Shown: in pieces, positions 48,810 through 55,838 of the stretch
How the letters are laid out: every line of letters begins with the position of its first letter
Position numbering within the stretch: the first letter of the stretch is position 1
NCBI RefSeq assembly: GCF_006864535.1
Contig: NZ_QHLL01000001.1
Location: forward strand, 237,810 to 301,809
Source: Campylobacter sp. MIT 12-8780
GTDB lineage: Bacteria > Campylobacterota > Campylobacteria > Campylobacterales > Campylobacteraceae
DNA length: 64,000 nt
Direction: 5' to 3'
The notes under the pieces: model-generated
The model's input: the letters and a program-made list of their open reading frames with translations, nothing else
What the model was told of the DNA's origin: nothing
Databases searched by the model: none
Made by a program: the position numbers and the translations under genes

Positions 48810-49370
48810 TTATTCTTCGTTTTTAACGAATTTAGTCAATTCGTTTTTAATCTCAAACAAGCTCATTTGCTTCAGCTCTGGGTTAAGTTGTTTTGCTTTT
48901 TTTGGCATACCATACACTATGCTATCTTTTTCGTTTTCACACAGACATTTTACACCAACTTTATATAAGTCAAACAAGCCTTTAGCTCCATCATCTCCCA
49001 TACCTGTTAAAAGAACTGCTATAATTTTATTTGTTTTTGATAAATCCAGAGCTGATTTGAAAAGTAAATCAACATTGGGCTTAAAATTCGTGCATTCTTC
49101 ACTAAAATTTAAAAAGATATTCAAAGCTCCACTTAAGATAGTATTTTGCTGACAAATATAAATTTTACCATGTTGCAAAGCTTCTTTATCGTTTGCCATA
49201 ACGACTTCAGCAAGAGCTTCTTTGTTAAACTGCTTCACAAAAGAAGGGATAAAATTTACACTCATATGCTGAGCGATTACGACGCAAGTATCTTTAAGTT
49301 CCATATCTTTAAGTAAAAATTTAAGTTGATTTGGACCACCTGTTGAAGAGCCTATAAGTATAATTTTCAT
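48810..49370 (-). CDS. cheB: Receptor methylesterase CheB (no receiver domain)
   Basis: A 186-residue protein made of the CheB catalytic domain alone. The catalytic triad is visible as Ser9 in IGSSTGG, His35 in AQHMS and Asp127 in TGMGDDGA. The usual N-terminal receiver domain is absent, as is known for Campylobacter CheB, so control by CheA phosphorylation is lost. It demethylates or deamidates chemoreceptors. It is upstream of cheR, with 3 nt between the stop and the first possible cheR start. Confidence 0.93.
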   Translation of the reverse strand: MKIILIGSSTGGPNQLKFLLKDMELKDTCVVIAQHMSVNFIPSFVKQFNKEALAEVVMANDKEALQHGKIYICQQNTILSGALNIFLNFSEECTNFKPNVDLLFKSALDLSKTNKIIAVLLTGMGDDGAKGLFDLYKVGVKCLCENEKDSIVYGMPKKAKQLNPELKQMSLFEIKNELTKFVKNEE

Positions 49371-49476
49371 CAGTTTAAGCTTCCTTCACAATCAATATTG
49401 ATTTTAAAAGTTTAACAATTAAAAGTGATATTGTAGCATAAAAGCCATAATTTCAACCAAAAAATATAATTTTTCA

Positions 49477-50250
49477 TCAAAACTGCGAAAAATAATCCCA
49501 AGTAACCTTAAGTATAGTTGCGCCAACGACGATTAAGAAGAGCTTTTTGATAAAGGCACCTTGCGTTTTAAGCACTAATTTAGAGCCTAAAAATGCCCCC
49601 ACAATCTGAGCAAAACCCATTAAAAATCCTACAAGCCAAAGCACCTCATAATGCCACAAAAAAATCGCCAAAGCAACGATATTGCTTGAGAAATTAAGGA
49701 TTTTTGTATTAATGCTTGCATTTTTCATATCATAGCCTAAAAAAGCCACACAAGCAAAGATCCAAAACGAGCCTGTGCCAGGTCCTAAAAATCCATCATA
49801 AAAACCTAAAGTAAGCCCACAAAGCACATGAAAAATTTTGATATTTTTGATCTTAGCCTTGCTTTTGTGCTTGCCTAAATTTGGGCGTAAAAGAGTGTAA
49901 AGAAAAGTAAGGCTTAAAAAGATAAGAATGATGAGTTTAAGGTGCTTGTCATTTACCAGCAAGACTATATACGCTCCAAGTCCTGCTCCAAGTCCGGTAA
50001 AAACAACGCCCCAAGCCAAATGCTTCATCGTCCTTGCCTTAAAATAAGTCAGCGTCGCCGTAAAAGAGCCAAAAACACTTTGAAGCTTATTTGTAGCCAA
50101 AGATAAATGCGCTGGTATGCCACTTGCAAGCAAAGCTGGCAAAGTAATAAGCCCGCCACCACCAACTATAGCGTCGATAAAACCAGCAAATAAAGCGATA
50201 AAAAACAAAATCACATAATACACACCCGCAAGCTCAAACACACCTTCCAT
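49477..50250 (-). CDS. TauE/SafE-family sulfite/organosulfonate exporter-like protein
   Basis: A 257-residue membrane protein with about seven helices. The opening AGFIDAIVGGGGLITLPALLA (here from GFIDAIVGGGGL, about 22-33) and the repeat-like LGFYDGFLGPGTGSF (about 152-166) are the two glycine-rich half-motifs of TauE/SafE proteins. Members are thought to move sulfite, sulfoacetate or similar anions; the substrate is unknown. It lies between cheB and the polysaccharide island on the same strand. Confidence 0.87.
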   Translation of the reverse strand: MEGVFELAGVYYVILFFIALFAGFIDAIVGGGGLITLPALLASGIPAHLSLATNKLQSVFGSFTATLTYFKARTMKHLAWGVVFTGLGAGLGAYIVLLVNDKHLKLIILIFLSLTFLYTLLRPNLGKHKSKAKIKNIKIFHVLCGLTLGFYDGFLGPGTGSFWIFACVAFLGYDMKNASINTKILNFSSNIVALAIFLWHYEVLWLVGFLMGFAQIVGAFLGSKLVLKTQGAFIKKLFLIVVGATILKVTWDYFSQF

Positions 50251-50300
50251 ACTCTATCCTTTTTAGACGCATTATAGCTAAAAATACCAACATAGATATA

Positions 50301-50333
50301 AAATAAGCAGCTAAAATGATTGACTGCTTATTT
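50301..50333. terminator. Bidirectional hairpin at the island boundary
   Basis: AAATAAGCAG and CTGCTTATTT are perfectly complementary with a 13-nt loop. The hairpin lies between the TauE-like gene and the methyltransferase remnant. A T-rich 3' side on both strands makes it a likely terminator for the island transcript. Confidence 0.55.
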
Positions 50334-50379
50334 TATAGAGAAGTTTTGCAATGCTTTGGTTTCCTTTTATGACAATAAG

Positions 50380-50709
50380 CTAGTTTTTGCTAAACTGAGC
50401 GATCAAAGTATCTGTTGCCCCTAAGCTAGCTAGAGTGTCCTCATAGGCTCTTTGTAAAAGCTCGTTGTCCAAAAAATGCCCCCATTTTTTCTGACCAGCT
50501 GGCAAATTATTGCTAAGCCAATATAAAGTGTTTGAAAGAGGATATCTTTGTATGCATTTGATAAAATCAATCCTTAAATTTGCTTTTTGTGCAAGTTTTT
50601 TCAAGGTATGTGGGTTATAAAGATAAAGATGAGGACTCCAGTAAGTAAATTCACTAAAAGCCTTATTTTTATAGATGGTACTTTTACTACCAAAAAATAA
50701 TAGTTTTTG
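50380..50709 (-). pseudogene. Remnant of a SAM-dependent methyltransferase (C-terminus)
   Basis: An open stretch of about 109 codons after an in-frame TGA, without a proper start. It reads KAFSEFTYWSPHLYLYNPHTL then KKLAQKANLRIDF and QRYPLSNTLYWLSNNLPAGQ. This resembles the end of capsule-type class I methyltransferases, where a strand and a LYxFxxxTLxxLLxxAGF segment precede the last helices. The SAM-binding core is missing. A TTG at 50604 could initiate a 74-residue fragment, but I regard it as decayed. Confidence 0.65.
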
Positions 50710-50787
50710 TCACTTTCATGTATAATTACCTTTAAAGTATTTTTATTTTTTAAATTATGTACTTTTAAGACTTAAAGCGAAGTGAAA

Positions 50788-51009
50788 CTATCCTTGTTTA
50801 GAGAGCCGCTTTTCAAATAGTACTACATCACAAGGTTCGTCAACAGATATGCATTCATAAAAACTCTCAAGCATTTTTACTTTTATCCCCATATCAACAA
50901 ACATAGGATTTCTATGTACCTAAAGCATAGTTTTCATAGTAATAACTTTTACTATATTATTTCTTTTTACAAAGTTGTATTTTTTAAGATTGGAAAGATT
51001 GAAAATCTT
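50788..51009 (-). pseudogene. Remnant of a KdsB-like cytidylyltransferase (C-terminus)
   Basis: Seventy-four codons open except for one TAG at 50920-50922. The downstream part reads FVDMGIKVKMLESFYECISVD then EPCDVVLFEKRL. This is close in pattern to the end of CMP-Kdo synthetases (GIKVKM...SIxVDTPEDLEKxxxL). There is no start, no N-terminal CTP-binding part and no ribosome binding site, so it is a fragment left by deletion. It sits between an intact cytidylyltransferase gene and the methyltransferase remnant. The identity is inferred from the motif only. Confidence 0.55.
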
Positions 51010-51021
51010 TTATCCTATAGC

Positions 51022-51720
51022 TTATTTGCCCTTTATTTTTGTGTGTAAATTTTTGTATATTTTTAGCATTGTTTTTGCTATTTCATAATCTTCATACTCA
51101 TCTATATCTATACCAGCAATTTTTGAAACACAAAATTTTAAGGGCTTTTTTCCCAAAAAATACTTATCTTTGAGAATAGATTTCTTATCACGCATATAAA
51201 GCCCATTAGTTACTCTGTAGATATTTGGAAGCTCTTGACTAATAGTGTGATTTTTATTTGCTTGATAGTTTATTGCTTTAGCATCATTCCAAAAATATTC
51301 TTTTAATAGATTTGCAGAAAATAAGCTGTCATACTCATCAGAGGTACATACATATTTTTCATATGCATCAAAGGCTTGAGCATATTCTTTAGGAGACATA
51401 AGAGGCACAACAGCAGTTATCCAAGCAATGTGTTTAAAATCTAAATCCTTAACAATGCCGGTAATTACCTCACTAAAGCTTGCTTCATGTCCTTGACTAA
51501 GATAACTTTCTCTTTCGTGTATATTTATTTTATTTTTATAAGCAATTTCTTTTAAGATGTCGCTTTCGGTGCTAACAAAAATGTTTTTGTTCGGTAAAAT
51601 AGTTTTAAGCTGTTTGATCTTCCATTCTAATAAGCTATATCCATTGAAAGGCAATAACATTTTTTGTTTGATTCTGGAACTACCTAATCTTGCAGGGATT
51701 ACAGCACACAAATCTTTCAT
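51022..51720 (-). CDS. Acylneuraminate-type cytidylyltransferase (paralogue A)
   Basis: A 232-residue protein of the CMP-sugar synthetase fold. The CTP-binding N-terminus reads CAVIPARLGSSRIKQKML (residues 5-22), with the Arg-x-Gly-Ser-x-Arg pattern, although the usual Lys-Asn is Lys-Met. Later segments NGLYMRDKKSIL and IAGIDIDEYEDYEIAK (about 203-218) are typical. The family activates 3-deoxy-ulosonic acids or related compounds as CMP derivatives; the substrate is unknown. AAAGGAGC precedes the ATG. The predicted long form of the next upstream gene ends just 2 nt before this start. Confidence 0.83.
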   Translation of the reverse strand: MKDLCAVIPARLGSSRIKQKMLLPFNGYSLLEWKIKQLKTILPNKNIFVSTESDILKEIAYKNKINIHERESYLSQGHEASFSEVITGIVKDLDFKHIAWITAVVPLMSPKEYAQAFDAYEKYVCTSDEYDSLFSANLLKEYFWNDAKAINYQANKNHTISQELPNIYRVTNGLYMRDKKSILKDKYFLGKKPLKFCVSKIAGIDIDEYEDYEIAKTMLKIYKNLHTKIKGK

Positions 51721-51858
51721 GATTATGCTCCTTTAGCTAATTTAGAAAGATTAGGGTGTATTTGATTTACAGCCGAAAGGGGATGTTTGCTATAATTTAA
51801 AAGCTTTAAATGATTAGATAAAACTAAAATATTTTTATTTTGCGTAGCTGCTGCAGGA

Positions 51859-52644
51859 TTATTTAAGCCCCCCCCCCCCTCTTGATTTATCTGTAACCTG
51901 AGAGTTGTCTAAATATAAATTTTTCTCTAGCCATTTTTGTGTTTTATATAAATCCTCTATATCATGCACATCAAAACAACCTTCTACAATAATTGGCTTG
52001 ATATTATTTCCTAAAAATACCCATGGTTTTTGTCCATTTGCAGAAAAAAGCGATTTTTCTACATTTAAAACCCAAAAATTATGACACAAAAAATAACTTG
52101 GCTCCAAATCTTGTCTATTCGTTGAAACCTCTATATTATCAAAATCAAAAAAAGTATCGAGGCTTCCATCTTCTCGTAATCTTTTTGCACGATAAGGATG
52201 GTAATCTTGATTAAGCGATACCGGCACCACAGCACTAATATTTTCATCTTCTAAAATCATATCGATGCCCTGTTTTATCCATTCACTTTTGATTGTTGCA
52301 GAATTTGCTAACAATACAACCAAAATCTCTGGCACAAAATGTTCTCTTTGTTTTATCAGCTTAAGCGCATGTATTAAGGCATCTATATGCTGAGAATCTG
52401 GTTTTGCATACTTAGCTGGGCGCTTTATTTTTTTATAACCCAACTTAGCTGCAATATTTAAGATATTTATATCATCACTACTTACAAAAAAATGTTGTAT
52501 TTCTTTTACCTCTTTTGCTGCTTGAGCTGGATAAGATAATAGTGGTTTGCCCAATACAGGCAAAATATTTTTATCCTTAAGTGTGTTGTTACCTCTACCT
52601 GTTAATAAAGCAGTAATATTTTTTGATAAAATTTTTGTATTCAT
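51859..52644 (-). CDS. Cytidylyltransferase-fold protein (paralogue B), phase-variable C-terminus
   Basis: A 261-residue nucleotidyltransferase-fold protein as read. It begins ALLTGRGNNTLKDKNILPVLGKPL, shown here by its parts GRGNNTLKDKN (about 15-25) and PVLGKPLLSY, a variant of the CTP-binding loop. The end is set by a G12 tract: DKSRGGGGLK then stop. With one G fewer the frame would run on for about 47 more residues (GLNNPAAATQNKNILVLSN and onward) to a stop at 51723, only 2 nt before the next gene, which suggests the longer form is also natural. The ATG at 52644 overlaps the epimerase stop (ATGA). Confidence 0.8.
   Translation of the reverse strand: MNTKILSKNITALLTGRGNNTLKDKNILPVLGKPLLSYPAQAAKEVKEIQHFFVSSDDINILNIAAKLGYKKIKRPAKYAKPDSQHIDALIHALKLIKQREHFVPEILVVLLANSATIKSEWIKQGIDMILEDENISAVVPVSLNQDYHPYRAKRLREDGSLDTFFDFDNIEVSTNRQDLEPSYFLCHNFWVLNVEKSLFSANGQKPWVFLGNNIKPIIVEGCFDVHDIEDLYKTQKWLEKNLYLDNSQVTDKSRGGGGLK
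51868..51879 (-). repeat. G12 tract near the 3' end of cytidylyltransferase B
   Basis: Twelve G on the coding strand. G12 gives an immediate stop after GGGGLK; G11 or G14 gives the long form ending at 51723; G10 or G13 stops at once (GCT TAA). Confidence 0.9.
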
Positions 52645-53573
52645 TTTAAACCACACATAACTTCTTTTGCATATTCAAACATTTTGCTTAAACCATCTTT
52701 CAAGCACACTTCAGGCTTCCAACCCAATGTTAAAATTTTTGAAATATCGGCAACAGAGCCAAATTGATCCCCCTCATGCCCTCCTATATTTAAAATCTTA
52801 AATTTTTTACCTTTATGTAAGGCGATAATTAACTCGATAAGTTCTTTTACGCTTGTAGCTTCTGAACTTCCTACATTATAAATTTGTGAGTTGCTATGCT
52901 CTTGCATTCCTATAACAAGCGCATTTACCACATCATCAATATAAACAAAATCCCTATATCTCTCAAACGAGCCAGTTACTTGTATAGTGTCACCAAGTAG
53001 GCTTTGTGCCATAAAAATACTTGCCATACCCTGCCTTAGATTCCCCATATCTTGACCCGGACCGTAGACATTAAAAAGCCGAAAGATTGTATGTTCGATA
53101 CCAAACTGCTTAAACATTTCAATATAGCGCTCACCACTTAATTTAGAAGCGCCATAATTTGAAAGTGGAGTTTGAGAATCCTGCTCTTTTATAATCCCCT
53201 TTTTATTCCCATAGGTAGCCATAGAGGAGGTAAAAATAATCTTTTTTGCTTCACAGATTCTAGCAAAATTACAAGTATTGAGAGTGCCTTTAACATTTGT
53301 ATCTACATCAAGTTCTGGATTTTCTTGAGAAATAGCAGAAGAAGTTTGTGCTGCAAGATGAAAAATAAAATCAAATTTTTCATCTTTTAAATTTTTAAAA
53401 TTTTTAAAATCTCTTATGTCAAGCCCGTATTGCTTAAAATCTTTATGGATAGATTGGAATTTAAATTCTAAATCTATTAAAGAGATATTATATCCTAGAG
53501 TCTGGAGTTTATGCGCTAAAGCTGTACCTATAAATCCAGCTCCACCTGTTATAAGAATTCTTGGAGCTACCAT
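52641..53573 (-). CDS. NAD-dependent sugar epimerase/dehydratase
   Basis: A 310-residue extended SDR enzyme. The NAD-binding GGAGFIGTALA (about 8-18) and the catalytic Tyr-x-x-x-Lys in NYGASKLSGE (about 138-147) are present, with FRLFNVYGPGQ downstream. Such enzymes epimerise, dehydrate or reduce nucleotide sugars. Its ATG overlaps the stop of cytidylyltransferase C (TAATG), and GGAGGT within that gene's tail serves as ribosome binding site. In another tract state of the upstream gene the two would be fused in one frame. Confidence 0.9.
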   Translation of the reverse strand: MVAPRILITGGAGFIGTALAHKLQTLGYNISLIDLEFKFQSIHKDFKQYGLDIRDFKNFKNLKDEKFDFIFHLAAQTSSAISQENPELDVDTNVKGTLNTCNFARICEAKKIIFTSSMATYGNKKGIIKEQDSQTPLSNYGASKLSGERYIEMFKQFGIEHTIFRLFNVYGPGQDMGNLRQGMASIFMAQSLLGDTIQVTGSFERYRDFVYIDDVVNALVIGMQEHSNSQIYNVGSSEATSVKELIELIIALHKGKKFKILNIGGHEGDQFGSVADISKILTLGWKPEVCLKDGLSKMFEYAKEVMCGLK

Positions 53574-54331
53574 TATGCCACCTCCAGTAAATTTTGTGAT
53601 GAAAAGAAGCAGGCAGTATTTATTATTATTAAGACAATTCCCCCCCCCCCTGCTCTATAACATGCTTTTGCACAAATATAATCAAATTCTGTATCTATAT
53701 CAATACCTTCAACCTGACTTATTTCCAATCGATATGGATTTGTTCCGCAAAAATATTCCCATTGAAGCATTTTTTCTTTTGGGGCAATGTAAAAACCATT
53801 TACCACTGTTTGATAATGGGGCAATTTTTGCGATGGTACATGCCCTTTACCCAAAACATAATTAATTGGCTTTTTACTATCCCAAAGATATTGTTGAAAA
53901 TTTACTACAGATATTACACTATCATAATTTTGTGTTTTTATAACTTGTTGGTTATATATTTCTAAAGCATTTTTGAAATTTTCAACTCCACACAATGGAC
54001 ATACGCATGGTGCCCAAAGGATGTGTGAAGTATTTTGTATATTAGATACTACATTTACAATAACTTCAGAAAAGCTTTTACTTACTTCATCTGCAAATTC
54101 ATCAGCTCTTTTATGAGTTTTTACTTTATGAGTTTTAGCTATATCCAGCATCAAGTCACTATCAGAAGAAACTACTATATCATCTATGATATTTAAAGAT
54201 TTAAGCTCCTTGAGCTGTGTAATTTTATGCTCTAGGAGATTGCTTGATCCAAAGGCTAAGAGATTTTTATTTACAAGTCTTTTAGATCCAGCACGCACTG
54301 GTATAACGGCTGTTATTTTATTTAAACTCAT
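53573..54331 (-). CDS. Acylneuraminate-type cytidylyltransferase (paralogue C), phase-variable C-terminus
   Basis: A 252-residue CMP-sugar-synthetase-fold protein. The CTP-binding loop AVIPVRAGSKRLVNKNLL (about 8-25) is the most canonical of the four paralogues here (R-x-G-S-x-R-x-x-x-K-N). The conserved VEGIDIDTEFDYICAKACYRAG segment near the end precedes a G11 tract, after which a hydrophobic tail of about 27 residues runs to a stop overlapping the epimerase start. Where family members end suggests that the natural protein ends about at the tract. The substrate is unknown. AAAGGAA precedes the ATG. Confidence 0.85.
   Translation of the reverse strand: MSLNKITAVIPVRAGSKRLVNKNLLAFGSSNLLEHKITQLKELKSLNIIDDIVVSSDSDLMLDIAKTHKVKTHKRADEFADEVSKSFSEVIVNVVSNIQNTSHILWAPCVCPLCGVENFKNALEIYNQQVIKTQNYDSVISVVNFQQYLWDSKKPINYVLGKGHVPSQKLPHYQTVVNGFYIAPKEKMLQWEYFCGTNPYRLEISQVEGIDIDTEFDYICAKACYRAGGGGIVLIIINTACFFSSQNLLEVA
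53640..53650 (-). repeat. G11 tract in cytidylyltransferase C
   Basis: Eleven G on the coding strand. G11 reads to a stop overlapping the epimerase ATG; G12 or G9 has no stop and runs in frame into the epimerase; G10 or G13 stops four codons on. Confidence 0.9.
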
Positions 54332-54971
54332 GGTATTCCTTTCTAAAGTACAAAGTAATTAATTCTTTTGTGATGATATAATCCTGCATATCTTTAATTT
54401 CAATGCTAGCAAGACTATCAAGCAAAAACAACTCAAAATCCAATAAGAAAAAATCTTTAAGCTTTGAAGCTTTATCCCGATCAAAGATAAAGCAACCATT
54501 GCTAATAATTTGTAGTGGGTCAATATTTGCTCTTGTAGAAATGTTATTGGTGAAATTAAGTTTTGTATTTTTGTAAAATACAAATTCTTTAATTTGTTTT
54601 ACAGAAATAACTATTTTATCCTGTTTTTGCAAAAATTTCTTATACATTGCCTCATAAATATTTGCTCCAATAAATGGAGTGGTGCAATATACCCAAATAA
54701 TATGTGGCTTATCAAGTTTGGTTAAGATGGTTTGTATGGTTTGCGTGTATATTTCACCTGGTTTTCGTTCTATATAATTTACATTTTCATCATATGCTAT
54801 TTTTTTAATTTGCTCTCCATAAGCACTGATATAAATTTGTGCATCATCGGCAAATTCCTTACACTGTGCAATTTTCCATTTTAAGAGGCTAGTATCTCCA
54901 AATGGAGCTAAATCACCCATTTTATGATATTGATTGTTTTCTTGAGCTGGTATAACTATACAAAAACTCAT
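54318..54971 (-). CDS. Diverged cytidylyltransferase-like protein (paralogue D)
   Basis: A 217-residue protein with the overall layout of the neighbouring cytidylyltransferases: N-terminal strand SFCIVIPAQ, TSLLKWKIAQCKEF, and a C-terminal SIEIKDMQDYIITKELI in place of GIDIDTxxDYxxAK. The CTP-binding loop is degenerate. Where the paralogues have R-x-G-S-x-R-x-x-x-K-N, this one reads QENNQYHKMGDL. It may be inactive, regulatory or use another nucleotide. It overlaps both neighbours (14 nt with paralogue C, 4 nt with the aldolase-like gene), so it is translated with them. AAAAGGAGG precedes the ATG. Confidence 0.7.
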   Translation of the reverse strand: MSFCIVIPAQENNQYHKMGDLAPFGDTSLLKWKIAQCKEFADDAQIYISAYGEQIKKIAYDENVNYIERKPGEIYTQTIQTILTKLDKPHIIWVYCTTPFIGANIYEAMYKKFLQKQDKIVISVKQIKEFVFYKNTKLNFTNNISTRANIDPLQIISNGCFIFDRDKASKLKDFFLLDFELFLLDSLASIEIKDMQDYIITKELITLYFRKEYHEFK

Positions 54972-55744
54972 TGCAACCTCCTTTTAAGTTCGGTTAATCT
55001 TGTTATTTCAGGATAAATATGTAAATCACTAAATTCTTTCTTTGAGAGTATATATAATTCTTCAAAGATCAAAGCTTGCTTTATACAATCAGGTTTTGTC
55101 ATGCAAATATGTGAAGGCAACATAACCTTTCTTGTTTCTAAAGTGTTTATGAGTGTAAATAAATCTTGATATAAATTATCCATTTTTTTCAGCGTATGAA
55201 CGCTTAAATTTCCTCCTATGGCTAGCTTAAGATTATATTTTGGTATTTTCTTGGCTACATCTAAAAGTAAATTAAAAATAAAATCACTATCTGGCTTAAT
55301 ATTTAAATCAAAAAACGAAGCACTCAAATCAGAACGTCCGATAGTGATATTATCAAACTTATCTTGAGCAAATTCTAAGATAGAATCAATATTTTTTATA
55401 GCTATTTGTGTTTCAATATTTAAAGTAGAGGCAATTTCGCATTCTCGATACGATATTTTATTTAAACTTTCATAAAATTTTTTTGCACCAAACTTACTTT
55501 CCACCATAGGAGCAATAATACCATCCACACCTATTTCTAATGCGTCTTTAATATCTCTATTCGCCTCAACACCACCAATTTTTAAAAACAATTTTACATG
55601 CGCTTTAGATGTCAAGCGTCTTAAACGCATTAAATCCCTAAAACTACTTCCTTCAGCCTCAAATTCTGCTTTTATACCATGAATATTATATTCATCTCTT
55701 AAAAGACATAGTTGATTATAAAGTTTTGTTTCTAGCCCAAACAT
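54968..55744 (-). CDS. HpcH/HpaI aldolase/citrate-lyase-like TIM-barrel protein
   Basis: A 258-residue protein with the TIM-barrel pattern of HpcH/HpaI aldolases and citrate lyase beta subunits: GIKAEFEAEGSSFRDLMRL, VDGIIAPMVES (about 94-104), a Thr-Leu-Asn-Ile-Glu-Thr strand where the family has its metal-binding Glu, and ITIGRSDLSASF (about 153-164) with the second acidic ligand. The family makes or breaks carbon-carbon bonds next to pyruvate or acyl-CoA enolates. In this cluster it could form a keto-deoxy acid for the cytidylyltransferases; that is inference. AAAAAGGA precedes the ATG. Confidence 0.75.
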   Translation of the reverse strand: MFGLETKLYNQLCLLRDEYNIHGIKAEFEAEGSSFRDLMRLRRLTSKAHVKLFLKIGGVEANRDIKDALEIGVDGIIAPMVESKFGAKKFYESLNKISYRECEIASTLNIETQIAIKNIDSILEFAQDKFDNITIGRSDLSASFFDLNIKPDSDFIFNLLLDVAKKIPKYNLKLAIGGNLSVHTLKKMDNLYQDLFTLINTLETRKVMLPSHICMTKPDCIKQALIFEELYILSKKEFSDLHIYPEITRLTELKRRLQ

Positions 55745-55838
55745 TCCTTTTTCTCCTTCTTTTTCTGCTTTGCTCTATGAGAAAACTTGGTTTTAAACTC
55801 CTATATAAACATTGTTTCAAGTATTTTTGCTCTCTCAT
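55716..55838 (-). CDS. Possible small basic protein (40 residues)
   Basis: A short open frame whose ATG overlaps the stop of the 720-residue transferase gene (ATGA), with AAAAAGGAAAA upstream, so it could be translated by coupling. The predicted 40-residue product is very basic (SRKRRRKRN). It fills the 90-bp gap and overlaps the start of the aldolase-like gene. It may also be chance or the remnant of a longer gene. Confidence 0.3.
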   Translation of the reverse strand: MREQKYLKQCLYRSLKPSFLIEQSRKRRRKRNVWARNKTL

